DNA from: Saccharibacillus sp. JS10
GTDB lineage: Bacteria > Bacillota > Bacilli > Paenibacillales > Paenibacillaceae
NCBI RefSeq assembly: GCF_024436065.1
Contig: NZ_JANFNS010000003.1
Span: forward strand, 310,001 to 374,000
Reading direction: 5' to 3'
DNA: 64,000 bases
Positions 42,120 through 52,938 of the stretch are shown here, in pieces. The first letter of the stretch is position 1. Each line of letters starts with the position of its first letter. The notes beneath the pieces were generated by a model. It saw only the letters and a program-made list of their open reading frames with translations. It did not search any database and was not told the origin of the DNA. Both the position numbers and the translations under genes were made by a program.

Positions 42120-43832
42120 TTATTTCTGTGGAGCGGGTTGTAGACCGCCGAATACGATCGCTTCATACGGACGTAATCTATGCGGAACTTGGTCTGCGTC
42201 TTTTCCGTATTCCGGCTCATAGTTACCAAGAGCGCGGTACGCCGAGTCGAGACACACCCCAATATCTTCAGGTAACTCAAATTCGGCATCTTGATCGGAG
42301 AAGTTCAGCAGCACCAAGCCTTGCCGCTCATCATTACGGCGTACGTAAGCGAAGACTTGCTCATGGTCTTCAAGCAGTATGGCGTATTCACCGTGTACGA
42401 TCACATCCGCATGTTCGCGGCGAAGCTTAATCAATTGACGGTAATAGTTCAAGATCGACGCTGGATCGTCTTGCTGCGCGGCGACGTTGATCTCACGATG
42501 ATTGTCGTTGACTGGCATCCACGGTTCTCCTGTCGTAAAGCCAGCTTGCGGTGATTCATCCCATTGCATCGGCGTACGTGCATGATCTCGTGTACCGGCA
42601 AGAACACGTCGCTCCACGCCTTGTGGATCTTCGCCGCGTTCGGTACGTGCTTTGTAATAATGCAGCGCCATCTGATCGTCGAGCTGCTCGATCGATTCAA
42701 ATGGATAATTTGTCATGCCAATCTCTTCGCCTTGATAAATGAACGGCGTTCCCCACAGCGTATGCACGAGAGTCGCTAGCATTTTAGCGGATTCGACGCG
42801 GTATTTGCCGTCATTCCCGAAGCTTGAGACCATACGCGGATGATCGTGATTACTCGCAAATAAGCCGAACCAGCCGATATTGAGTAGTTCTTTTTCCCAA
42901 CGCGTCACGATTTCTTTGAGTTCTGTCAGTTTCCAATCGCGGCTTTTGAATGAGTCATCAGGATCTGTTCCGATACTTGGCGATTCCATCATAAAGATCA
43001 TATCCAGCTCGCGTCGATCCGGATCGGTGTATTTCGCGACGTCCTCCATCGATACCATCGAAGCTTCGCCAACCGTAATAATGCCTTCTTTGGTCGAGAA
43101 CGCTTTTTCATTCAATTCCCGCAAATATTCATGGACATTCGGACCGTTTTTAAAATGCTTATAGCCGCTGCCTTCCATTTTGCTTTCTTTGGTATCCGGC
43201 AAGTTGCTGTCTTTGGAAATCACATTAATCGCATCAAGTCTAAAGCCGTTCACGCCTTTATCGATCCAATACCGAACCATGTCTTGAATTTCTTCACGAA
43301 CTTTGGGATTGTCCCAGTTGAGATCCGGTTGCTTTTTATTGTAAAGGTGCAAATAATATTCGTCGGTCGATTCTTCGTACGTCCATGCGCTACCGCCTAA
43401 GTAGGACGTCCAGTTGTTCGGCGGCTCGCCGTCTTTTTCGCCTTTGCGCCAAATATAATAATCCCGATACGGGCTGTCTTTAGAATCGCGAGCTTGCTGG
43501 AACCAACGGTGTTGATCCGAAGTATGGTTCAGCACGAGATCCATCCACAAGTCCATTCCACGTGATTGCGTCTGCTGAAGCAGCTGTTCCCAATCTGCCA
43601 TCGTACCCATCATCGGATCAATCTCGCGCTGATTCGCGACGTCATAGCCTTGATCGACACGTGGCGACTCGTATACGGGGCTCAGCCAGATGGTATCGAC
43701 GCCGATCGATTGGATATAATCCAGGCGCGAAATGATCCCTTGCAGATCGCCGTTTCCGTCTCCGTTACTATCTTGAAAGCTGCGAGGGAAGATCTGATAC
43801 ACCACTTTTTCTTTCCACGATTCCCGATTCAT
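42120..43832 (-). CDS. malL: GH13 alpha-glucosidase (oligo-1,6-glucosidase type)
   Basis: A 570-residue intracellular enzyme with GGAAGGGG upstream. The (beta/alpha)8 barrel starts with VVYQIFPRSFQDSNGDG. The four GH13 regions are intact: DLVLNH (Asp98), GFRLDAINVI (nucleophile Asp200), GEAS (acid/base Glu256) and FASNHDHPR (Asp330). Length and motifs fit oligo-1,6-glucosidase or sucrase-isomaltase-like enzymes that cut alpha-1,6 or alpha-1,4 bonds from the non-reducing end of small oligosaccharides. Substrate cannot be fixed by eye: trehalose-6-phosphate hydrolase and exo-alpha-1,4-glucosidase are alternatives. It lies upstream of the GH51 genes in the same orientation but is separated from them by a terminator. 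Confidence 0.9.
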   Translation of the reverse strand: MNRESWKEKVVYQIFPRSFQDSNGDGNGDLQGIISRLDYIQSIGVDTIWLSPVYESPRVDQGYDVANQREIDPMMGTMADWEQLLQQTQSRGMDLWMDLVLNHTSDQHRWFQQARDSKDSPYRDYYIWRKGEKDGEPPNNWTSYLGGSAWTYEESTDEYYLHLYNKKQPDLNWDNPKVREEIQDMVRYWIDKGVNGFRLDAINVISKDSNLPDTKESKMEGSGYKHFKNGPNVHEYLRELNEKAFSTKEGIITVGEASMVSMEDVAKYTDPDRRELDMIFMMESPSIGTDPDDSFKSRDWKLTELKEIVTRWEKELLNIGWFGLFASNHDHPRMVSSFGNDGKYRVESAKMLATLVHTLWGTPFIYQGEEIGMTNYPFESIEQLDDQMALHYYKARTERGEDPQGVERRVLAGTRDHARTPMQWDESPQAGFTTGEPWMPVNDNHREINVAAQQDDPASILNYYRQLIKLRREHADVIVHGEYAILLEDHEQVFAYVRRNDERQGLVLLNFSDQDAEFELPEDIGVCLDSAYRALGNYEPEYGKDADQVPHRLRPYEAIVFGGLQPAPQK

Positions 43833-43971
43833 AGGCTTAAGCCCCTTCCCGTATATTCAAAAATGTAAGATATCAATTTCACCGTTCACTTGCTTGATTT
43901 ATTTACCCAGAAAAGAAGGTTAGGAATGAGCAATTTGTCGAAAAATCATTGTGTAAAATATAAAAGCAAAA

Positions 43972-43996
43972 AACCTTCGTTTTGGAAACGAAGGTT
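43972..43996 (-). terminator. Terminator after the Abf2-like gene
   Basis: AACCTTCGTTT (43972-43982) pairs with AAACGAAGGTT (43986-43996), loop TGG; on the minus strand TTTTTTGCTTTTA follows. Confidence 0.85.
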
Positions 43997-44032
43997 GATG
44001 CACAACATATGAAAATCAGGCGTACGTTTGTG

Positions 44033-45520
44033 TTATCCTCGAACGGTCAATACCGTCACCGACATCGGCGGTAATGTCACATTAAGCGATCCGTGATCAT
44101 CTTTTGTAAAGTCTTCGAACACGGTTGGTGCAATTTGTTCCGGCTGTTCGAACGTATTGTGAGCATCCATCTGAGTCGATGTCAGCACACGTCCGCTTAC
44201 TTCACCTTCAGCTCCGATTCCGCGAAGATCCAGTGTCAGATTCGCAGCATCTGTCGTGCTGATATTGCACAGACTGATATGCACGCTGCCGTCTTTTTTC
44301 GAAGCCGATACGCTCACTTGTGGCAATGAATCGCCGTTTACGGTATAGTCCCCGGATTGTACCGACATTTGCAGCACATCCGCATCTTGATGGACTTTGA
44401 ACATTTCGAAGACATGATACGTTGGAGTCAACAGCATTTTGTCGCCTTCTGTTAAGATCATGGCTTGCAACACATTGACCATCTGCGCGATATTCGTCAT
44501 TTTGACGCGTTCATGATGTTTGTGGAAAATGTGTAGATGCAGACCGGCTACCAGAGCGTCGCGCAGCGAATTTTGTTGGTACAAGAAGCCTGGGTTTGTT
44601 CCCGGCTCGCTCAAGAACCATGTACCCCATTCATCGACGACGAGCGCGACACGTTTCTCTGGATCGTATTTGTCCATGATCGTCGAGTGGCGAGTAATCA
44701 GTTCGTCCATGAACATAGACTTCTTCATCACTTCGAACCAACCGGCTTCGTCGAATCCGAGCGCGGATTTCTTTTCTTCCCAACTGCCTTCCATCGTGTA
44801 ATAATGCAGACTCAGACCATCCATATGACGCTCGGCTTCGCGCATCAATACTTCTGTCCAATGGTAATCGTCGACGCTTGCTCCTCCTGCGATTTTGAAC
44901 AGCTTGTTATCGCCGAAGTTGCGCGAATAGGTCTGGTATCGACGGTATTCGTCCGCATAATACTCAGCGCGCATATTGCCGCCGCAACCCCAGTTTTCGT
45001 TACCTACGCCAAAGTATTTCAGTTTCCACGGCTTGTCTTGACCATTCTCTTGACGCCACTTTGCCATCGGCGATTCGCCGTCGAACGTCATATATTCGAT
45101 CCACTCCGCCATCTCTTGTACCGAACCGCTACCGACGTTGCCGCAAATATAAGGTTCGGTCTCAAGCAGCTCACATAGACGGAAAAATTCGTGGGTGCCG
45201 AAATGGTTGTTTTCCACAACGCCGCCCCAATGCGTATTGACCATGCGTGCTCTGCCTTCGCGAGGACCTACGCCGTCTTTCCAATGGTACTCGTCCGCAA
45301 AACACCCACCCGGCCAGCGAAGTACCGGAATACTTAAATTTTTAAGCGCTTGCAAAACGTCTTTACGGATTCCGTCTACATTCGGCATTTCCGAATCTTC
45401 GCCGACCCACATGCCTTCATAAATACAACGACCCAGATGCTCGGCGAATTGCCCATAAATATTGCGATCGATTTTGCCCAATACGACGTCGGCGTTAACC
45501 ACTACAGATGCTTGTGTCAT
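44033..45520 (-). CDS. abf2: GH51 alpha-L-arabinofuranosidase (Abf2/XsaA type)
   Basis: A 495-residue cytoplasmic enzyme with AAGGAGG upstream. It matches B. subtilis Abf2 over its whole length from memory, e.g. [53 protein letters not shown] and [12 protein letters not shown]. Acid/base is Glu175 (GNEN) and nucleophile Glu297 (VDEWGTW). It releases terminal alpha-L-arabinofuranose from arabino-oligosaccharides or arabinoxylan fragments taken up by the cell. It is the downstream member of a pair with the AbfA-like gene (137-base gap with its own ribosome binding site). Confidence 0.95.
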   Translation of the reverse strand: MTQASVVVNADVVLGKIDRNIYGQFAEHLGRCIYEGMWVGEDSEMPNVDGIRKDVLQALKNLSIPVLRWPGGCFADEYHWKDGVGPREGRARMVNTHWGGVVENNHFGTHEFFRLCELLETEPYICGNVGSGSVQEMAEWIEYMTFDGESPMAKWRQENGQDKPWKLKYFGVGNENWGCGGNMRAEYYADEYRRYQTYSRNFGDNKLFKIAGGASVDDYHWTEVLMREAERHMDGLSLHYYTMEGSWEEKKSALGFDEAGWFEVMKKSMFMDELITRHSTIMDKYDPEKRVALVVDEWGTWFLSEPGTNPGFLYQQNSLRDALVAGLHLHIFHKHHERVKMTNIAQMVNVLQAMILTEGDKMLLTPTYHVFEMFKVHQDADVLQMSVQSGDYTVNGDSLPQVSVSASKKDGSVHISLCNISTTDAANLTLDLRGIGAEGEVSGRVLTSTQMDAHNTFEQPEQIAPTVFEDFTKDDHGSLNVTLPPMSVTVLTVRG

Positions 45521-45532
45521 TAAAATTCCTCC

Positions 45533-45545
45533 TTAAACGGTTTAG
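45533..45545 (-). promoter_or_regulatory. Small palindrome at the abf2 ribosome binding site
   Basis: On the minus strand CTAAACCGTTTAAG contains TAAACCGTTTA, an 11-base palindrome directly upstream of and overlapping AAGGAGG of the abf2 gene. A LacI-type or AraR-type repressor site is possible, but the sequence does not fit the known AraR consensus, so this may be chance. Confidence 0.3.
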
Positions 45546-45657
45546 AAAAATAGGATATGTACGTTGGATAGACCAAGAGGAACGCACCAGCAGCGCTTCG
45601 CCTACTCCGAAGAGATTGCCAGTCGTTCCTGATTGATCTACTTACCGACTTTCGAGA

Positions 45658-47453
<1,796 letters not shown>

Positions 47454-47507
47454 AGCCCCTACAAGACGCCCTGTGCCTGTTCACACAGATGACGTCTTAT
47501 AGGGGCT
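47454..47507 (-). terminator. Terminator after the second GH13 gene
   Basis: AGCCCCTACAAGACG (47454-47468) pairs with CGTCTTATAGGGGCT (47493-47507, one mismatch), with an inner CTGTG/CACAG stem; on the minus strand TTTTATTGCTTTTT follows. Confidence 0.88.
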
Positions 47508-47514
47508 CAACTTT

Positions 47515-49203
47515 TTAGCCTAAGCGATATACTGCCGCTTCGTAAGGGCGCAATTCAAAATCGCTGCCTTCTACGATTCCCGGCTCGTAATTGCCGATCA
47601 GGAATTCGCGCGGACGTTCGCATAGACGTTCCGGGCAAGGGAATGTAGGCGTGCCGCCAAAGAAATTCAATACGACCATCAGCGTCTCGTCTTCGTAAGT
47701 ACGTGTGAACGCAAAGATATCGGTGTTGAGCGGCAGCAATAGACGATACTCGCCGTAGAGCAGAGTCGGGCTGACTTTGCGCAGCTCGATCAGCTTTTTG
47801 TAATACTGATAGACCGAATCGGGGCTTGCAACAGCCGCTGCCGCATTGATCTCTTCATGCCCCGGCGCAAGCTTGATCCACGGCTGCCCGCTTGTGAATC
47901 CGGCATTTGCAGAAGCATCCCATTGCATCGGGGTGCGACCCGCGTCGCGCGTATTGCGGCGCGCAAGGCGCAGCGCTTCTTCTTCTTCGATGCCGCTTTC
48001 GCTGGCATGGGCAAGAAAATTCAGCGTTTCTTCGTCGCAGAAATCGCTTGCCGACTCGAAGCCGCCGCCGATCATACCGAGTTCCTCGCCTTGATAGATC
48101 ACAGGCGTGCCTTCCAGCGTCATCAGCAGCGTCGCTAACATCTTCGCGGATAATTCGCGGTATTCGCCGGTATTCCCGAATCGAGCCACCGAACGCGGTT
48201 GGTCGTGATCCGCCAAGTTATTCGCGTTCCAACCATGACCGTGAAGAACGGTCTGCCAATGGCTGATCGACTGCTTCACGTCCAGCAGTGTCCACGTCTT
48301 GTCTTGCCAACGCCCGATGCCTTGCGACGCATGGGAAAGCAGCATATGGTCGGAATTCAGCACCATATTGGCTTTGCCCGGCTCGTCGCTGATCGAATCC
48401 AGCGTTTGCGAAGGATCAAGCCCTGCCGCTTCGCCAATAGCTACGATATCATAAGATTCGCCGATTTCTTGATGAAGTCTTTTAACGATGCCGTTGACTT
48501 TATCCAAGCTCGAAAACATCTGATACGCCCGTTCGACCGGCATATGCTGAGCGTTTCCGGTATCTTCGTCGTCGTGCCCTTCGGTCTTGACGATATGTGC
48601 GATCGAATTGAAATGGAATCCGTCCACGCCTTTGTCTGCCCAAAACTTGACGATCTGATACGCTTCTTCGCGTACTTTCTCGTTTTCCCAATTCAGATTG
48701 GGCTGCCGGTGGCTGTATAAGTGCATATAATATTCTTCGGTATCGGCATCGAATTCCCATACGGAACCACCGAAGTACGAACCCCAGTTATTCGGGAATC
48801 CTGAACCTCGTCCTTGCCGCCAAATATAATAATTTCGTTTATCGTTTTGCAGAGAAGCACGCGATTCTTGGAACCACGGATGTTCGTTGGACGTGTGGTT
48901 AAACGGCATTTCCAGCATGATCTTCATACTGCGGGCATGAGCCTCTTCCATCAACTGGTCGAACTCGTTCATCGTGCCGAACTTATCCATGATTTTGCGA
49001 TAATCCCGAATATCGTAACCGCCTTCATAATCGGGCGAATCATAGATTGGCGTTAGCCAGAGTACATCAACGCCTAAGTCTTGCAAATAATCCAGCTTCG
49101 AGATGATACCCGCCAGATCGCCTACACCGTCTCCGTTTGCATCCATAAAGCTTTTCGGATAGATCTCATAAACTACGCTTTCTTTCCACCATTTCGGATT
49201 CAT
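47515..49203 (-). CDS. GH13 alpha-glucosidase-like protein lacking the catalytic nucleophile
   Basis: A 562-residue protein. ATG at 49203 (MNPKWWKESV) follows GGAGG at seven to eight bases; a GTG-type start ten codons earlier is less likely. Barrel and length match alpha-glucosidase/trehalulose-type GH13 enzymes (VVYEIYPKSFMDANGDG, PNNWGSYFGGSVWEFD). Key residues are altered: conserved region II reads GFHFNSIAH where active enzymes have GFRLD, so the nucleophile Asp is Asn199 and the Arg is His197. Region I Asp98 is Glu (LEMPFNH), and the NHD motif reads DHD. Acid/base Glu258 remains (IGEAA). Inference: little or no hydrolase activity, perhaps a binding or regulatory protein. It stands beside the abf genes and glucose dehydrogenase. 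Confidence 0.88.
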   Translation of the reverse strand: MNPKWWKESVVYEIYPKSFMDANGDGVGDLAGIISKLDYLQDLGVDVLWLTPIYDSPDYEGGYDIRDYRKIMDKFGTMNEFDQLMEEAHARSMKIMLEMPFNHTSNEHPWFQESRASLQNDKRNYYIWRQGRGSGFPNNWGSYFGGSVWEFDADTEEYYMHLYSHRQPNLNWENEKVREEAYQIVKFWADKGVDGFHFNSIAHIVKTEGHDDEDTGNAQHMPVERAYQMFSSLDKVNGIVKRLHQEIGESYDIVAIGEAAGLDPSQTLDSISDEPGKANMVLNSDHMLLSHASQGIGRWQDKTWTLLDVKQSISHWQTVLHGHGWNANNLADHDQPRSVARFGNTGEYRELSAKMLATLLMTLEGTPVIYQGEELGMIGGGFESASDFCDEETLNFLAHASESGIEEEEALRLARRNTRDAGRTPMQWDASANAGFTSGQPWIKLAPGHEEINAAAAVASPDSVYQYYKKLIELRKVSPTLLYGEYRLLLPLNTDIFAFTRTYEDETLMVVLNFFGGTPTFPCPERLCERPREFLIGNYEPGIVEGSDFELRPYEAAVYRLG

Positions 49204-49303
49204 GAGTCTTCCTCCTTTCGATTCGCGAACCAAAAGAAGCGGAAAGGTCTGCTTTTAAATTCAGACAACTCTCCGCTTCCCCTCATTTACATCCAGCAAC
49301 CGA

Positions 49304-50107
<804 letters not shown>

Positions 50108-50245
50108 TTATTTGTACACGTTTGGGAGATGACAGAAACCTTATTTTTACTATCGCTTTTTTCAAGACACATACTGACTTAAGCTACGTTTAAGATTAGA
50201 GGGGTATACTAAAAGCAGAAACATAAAGAAAGCGAGGAATTTGGA

Positions 50246-50707
50246 ATGAACCCTTTGCACAAACGATATATGAAAAAAGGCATAGCCACTCCACATATTA
50301 ATCTGAAAAGAATCTGGATTATCGGCACTTTGGCGCTGGGCATTACTCTTGGAAGCAGTCTTTCGGGCAGTAAAGTCGAAGCCGAAGCGATCTATAGCGA
50401 AACGCCTCCTTCATCGAGCGATGATGTCTCAAGCACCCGCTCTAGCGCATTTCTACATGCACTCGGCGTATCGAATGAGCAGCAAGTCTACGATCTGATG
50501 TACGAAGGATTTTCTTTGCGCGATATCGCGAGACTCAGCGGAGGACATGAAGCTCAGTTGTTAACCATACAGATTGACGAGTTGGATCAGCAGTTGAAAG
50601 AGCGTCTTGCCGATGGACAGATCACCGAAGAAGCCTACATAGCGTACAAAGCCGAACTGCCGGAAATCATCGCTTCCAGTCTGTCGTCTAAGATCGAAAT
50701 CGAATAA
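50246..50707 (+). CDS. Exported protein of unknown function
   Basis: A 153-residue protein. An N-terminal signal or anchor (about 22-42, IWIIGTLALGITLGSSLSG) is followed by a Ser/Asp/Pro linker and a helical domain (about 70-150). The domain has QVYDLMYEGFSLRDIARLSG and IDELDQQLKERLADGQITEEAYIAYKAELPEI. This LRDIA...LKERLADGQIT pattern resembles small stress or spore-associated exported proteins with repeated helical 'dIA...LL..G.Is..qy' motifs, but no family is assigned. The ribosome binding site is weak (GAGGAAT). Transcribed alone, with a terminator after it. Confidence 0.6.
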   Translation: MNPLHKRYMKKGIATPHINLKRIWIIGTLALGITLGSSLSGSKVEAEAIYSETPPSSSDDVSSTRSSAFLHALGVSNEQQVYDLMYEGFSLRDIARLSGGHEAQLLTIQIDELDQQLKERLADGQITEEAYIAYKAELPEIIASSLSSKIEIE

Positions 50708-50723
50708 TTTATATTCAAGTCAA

Positions 50724-50758
50724 AAAGACTCCTGTTTCCAAGCGAAGCAGGAGTCTTT
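50724..50758. terminator. Terminator between convergent genes
   Basis: AAAGACTCCTG (50724-50734) pairs with CAGGAGTCTTT (50748-50758); the stem extends inward with TTTC/GAAG. It can serve both the exported-protein gene and the TetR gene. Confidence 0.8.
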
Positions 50759-50773
50759 GCCTATTCCTTGTGT

Positions 50774-51334
50774 TCAATCTTCTAATTTCATAATAAGCTG
50801 CTCGAGCCGCACCGACATCTCTGTCGATTCTTCTTCCATCCCACGCATGATCCAATCTTCAATAACGCCGATTACCCCGGACGCGATAAACAAACTTTCC
50901 GTTTCCTCTAACGCCGTAGGTATATGACCTTGAGCTTTTTCGATCAGCATTTCTTGCAGAATCTTTGCTTTGAAAAATTGCTTGAATTTGATCGGAGTCA
51001 GCAGCGTTTCTTCGGGATTCGTCATCATCAGAAATAATGTCCGGTTGCGCTGGATATAGTTCGTTAATTGCTTGATAAAATACAGCACGCCTTGCCTTTC
51101 TTGCATTGGAAACGATTCATCGTATAGCTGCTCCAATTGCTCGAACATCTCTTTTTCGATTTCTTCGTACAGCGCGTAAATATCCTGATAATGCAGGTAA
51201 AACGTTCCTCTGCCGATATTCGCGAGTTCCGTCACTTCGAAGATCGTAATTTTGGCAATACTTTTTGTCGCAAGTAAAGTCAGAAAGGCTTCTTTAATCG
51301 CTATTTGCGTTCGGACACTGCGTCGATCTGCCAC
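50774..51334 (-). CDS. TetR/AcrR family transcriptional regulator
   Basis: A 186-residue protein. GTG at 51334 (V-ADRRSVRTQIAI) is chosen because GAGGAG stands six bases upstream; an ATG 14 codons earlier lacks one and lies inside a palindrome. The N-terminal helix-turn-helix (about 8-50, AFLTLLATKSIAKITIFEVTELANIGRGTFYLHYQDI) is typical of TetR: TITIFEVTELANIGRGTFYLHY is the recognition part. The C-terminal ligand domain follows (about 60-186). A perfect inverted repeat lies just upstream and is a likely autoregulatory operator. The neighbouring divergent GNAT gene may also be a target. Ligand unknown. Confidence 0.9.
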   Translation of the reverse strand: MADRRSVRTQIAIKEAFLTLLATKSIAKITIFEVTELANIGRGTFYLHYQDIYALYEEIEKEMFEQLEQLYDESFPMQERQGVLYFIKQLTNYIQRNRTLFLMMTNPEETLLTPIKFKQFFKAKILQEMLIEKAQGHIPTALEETESLFIASGVIGVIEDWIMRGMEEESTEMSVRLEQLIMKLED

Positions 51335-51369
51335 CTTGGCTCCTCTTTTCTGCACAAATTGCTTCGCGA

Positions 51370-51385
51370 TGTTCATTATTGAACA
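51370..51385. promoter_or_regulatory. Candidate operator of the TetR regulator
   Basis: TGTTCATTATTGAACA is a perfect 6-4-6 inverted repeat, 36 bases upstream of the GTG start of the TetR gene. It covers the alternative ATG, which supports the downstream start. Typical size and position for an autoregulatory TetR site; it also lies in the intergenic region before the GNAT gene. Confidence 0.6.
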
Positions 51386-51479
51386 AATTCGGCAAACCCT
51401 CTATAGGTCGCTTTGACATTCCATTTTACAATAAAAAAAGTTCTTCACTCCATACTTTTATCAGAAAAGGAGAAGTCGT

Positions 51480-52106
51480 ATGCCTACTTACCGTCTAGCG
51501 AAAAAACACGAACTTCATGAAGTCGCGGCTTTACTCACCCAGTCTTTTTTGGATTATCCTTTATTTTCACAGCTTTTATCCTCGTCGGGCGACCTGTACC
51601 AAAAGCAGATATTTCAATTGAATTGGATTAATACGAAGTTGTACGCTCAGCAGAATTCCTGTTTTGTCGGGGTGGTAGACGGGCAGATCGTATCGGTGAT
51701 GTTGCTCAAAAAAGGCGGTAGTACTAGCCCGGGATTGTGGCAATATATACGCAGCGGCGGCTTGAAATTAGCGTCGTTAGCTGGAATCCCGCGAGCTTTG
51801 CGTATTGTGCGGACTTTAGACGCCATGAAACAAGCCTGCAAACCGTATGACCAAGAAAGCTGGTATGTGGATTCCATTGCTGTCGCAAAGCATATGCAAG
51901 GTCAAAGTCTAGGTAGCGCTCTGTTCCATTCGTTTTTGTTCCCGTATATTCGCAAGCATGGCGGTGGAATGATTACCCTAGTTACGCATACGGAATCGAA
52001 TAAAAAATTTTATTGTAAAAATGGATTTGAAGTTTTTAGCGAATATTTAATTGGAGCTTCGGGAAAAGAGATTACGAACTATAGTTTCCGGCAAGTGGTC
52101 ACTTAA
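51480..52106 (+). CDS. GNAT family N-acetyltransferase
   Basis: A 208-residue protein with AAAGGAG upstream. The GNAT fold is visible: YRLAKKHELHEVAALLTQSF (first strand/helix), FVGVVDGQIVSVMLL (beta4), then WYVDSIAVAKHMQGQSLGSALFHSFLFPYI with the acetyl-CoA pyrophosphate loop QGQSLGSA (Q/RxxGxG/A type), and LVTHTESNKKFYCKNGFEVFSEY at the end. Acceptor unknown. It is divergent from the TetR gene and may be controlled by it. Confidence 0.88.
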   Translation: MPTYRLAKKHELHEVAALLTQSFLDYPLFSQLLSSSGDLYQKQIFQLNWINTKLYAQQNSCFVGVVDGQIVSVMLLKKGGSTSPGLWQYIRSGGLKLASLAGIPRALRIVRTLDAMKQACKPYDQESWYVDSIAVAKHMQGQSLGSALFHSFLFPYIRKHGGGMITLVTHTESNKKFYCKNGFEVFSEYLIGASGKEITNYSFRQVVT

Positions 52107-52122
52107 GACGTACGCAGTATTT

Positions 52123-52605
52123 TTATACTTTGGCGGTTCCTAGCGGAACTTGACGGATACCGAGACGATTCGTAAGCCCTTCTATGCAATCTGCCATCAC
52201 GCGATTATGGTTCCACACGAATGCCGGACGAAAAAAAGGCGCCCACAGATTCATCCAACGCTTTTTCGTTCGGACTTCCCATGTATAACGTACGCGCGTA
52301 CATGCTCCGATCTGTTCGAACTCTAGGCGACCGCGTCCTTCCAGATGACCATCTGCACGCAGTTCGATCAGATACGGTTTGCGTTTTTCGACGATTTGGG
52401 CGGTAAAAGAAAGCTTGTAGAGCATACGAGTACGAATCACAGTCAGATACTCGTCACCGATTCCGTCGCCGCTACTTCCGGCTTTGACTTTGAGAATCGA
52501 ACACCCCCACCACCAATCGGCACGCTCCGGTTCTTCGATCAGGTTCCACAATTGCTGCGCATCCGTCTCCAACATCCAATCGCTTATAAAACGGTATCCG
52601 TTCAT
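52123..52605 (-). CDS. SRPBCC (START-like) domain protein
   Basis: A 160-residue protein. ATG at 52605 (MNGYRFISDWMLETDAQ) follows GAGGGAG at nine bases; a GTG three codons earlier overlaps that site. The fold signature is a strand, a helix with EEPERADWWWG, then beta strands (SSGDGIGDEYLTVIRTRMLYKLSFTAQIVEKRKP, LIELRADGHLEGRGRLEFE, CTRVRYTWEVRTKKRWM) and a long C-terminal helix. This is the polyketide-cyclase/START-like binding cup for hydrophobic ligands. No catalytic claim is possible. It converges with the GNAT gene (16-base gap). Confidence 0.85.
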   Translation of the reverse strand: MNGYRFISDWMLETDAQQLWNLIEEPERADWWWGCSILKVKAGSSGDGIGDEYLTVIRTRMLYKLSFTAQIVEKRKPYLIELRADGHLEGRGRLEFEQIGACTRVRYTWEVRTKKRWMNLWAPFFRPAFVWNHNRVMADCIEGLTNRLGIRQVPLGTAKV

Positions 52606-52703
52606 ACTGCCCACTCCCTCGCCGATTAGGTCCTATTCTTTTCATTAACACCGGGCAAGAAACTTGAACAGAATGTAAGCATAATATTTTTCTTCTATGA
52701 AAA

Positions 52704-52740
52704 TAAGAAGCTAACGTCAATTTTTGACGTTAGCTTCTTA
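52704..52740 (-). terminator. Terminator after the small membrane protein gene
   Basis: TAAGAAGCTAACGTCAA (52704-52720) pairs with TTGACGTTAGCTTCTTA (52724-52740), loop TTT; on the minus strand TTTTCAT follows. It is the end of the operon 53832-52754 and stands 14 bases past the stop. Confidence 0.85.
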
Positions 52741-52753
52741 TTTTTTAAAACTA

Positions 52754-52924
52754 TTATCCATTAAGCAAAAAAACAGCAGTTATAAAAACAAGAAGTATAA
52801 TCGAAAAACTTAGACTAGCTAAAAATACATCTGCTTTTGGAGCAGCATTGTTAATCACTTTCAGCGATTTCCAGACAAATATAAAACCAAAAACGCTTAC
52901 TAAAACCATAGAAATAATATCCAT
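52754..52924 (-). CDS. Small two-helix membrane protein
   Basis: A 56-residue protein, too short to be obvious: MDIISMVLVSVFGFIFVWK, then KVINNAAPKADVFLA and a second hydrophobic helix (SFSIILLVFITAVFLLNG). AAAGGA stands nine bases upstream. It starts 15 bases after the stop of the secreted protein gene and ends before the terminator, so both are one operon. The pairing of a secreted protein with a tiny membrane protein recalls toxin/antagonist or bacteriocin/immunity pairs, but that is only a suggestion. Codon use is AT-rich like its neighbour, unlike most of the window. Confidence 0.65.
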   Translation of the reverse strand: MDIISMVLVSVFGFIFVWKSLKVINNAAPKADVFLASLSFSIILLVFITAVFLLNG

Positions 52925-52938
52925 TTTACATCATCCTT

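Noticed and set aside
45541-45570. AraR operator near ATATGTACGTTGG
   Set aside because: Only the left half resembles the ATTTGTACGT half-site; the right half does not match.
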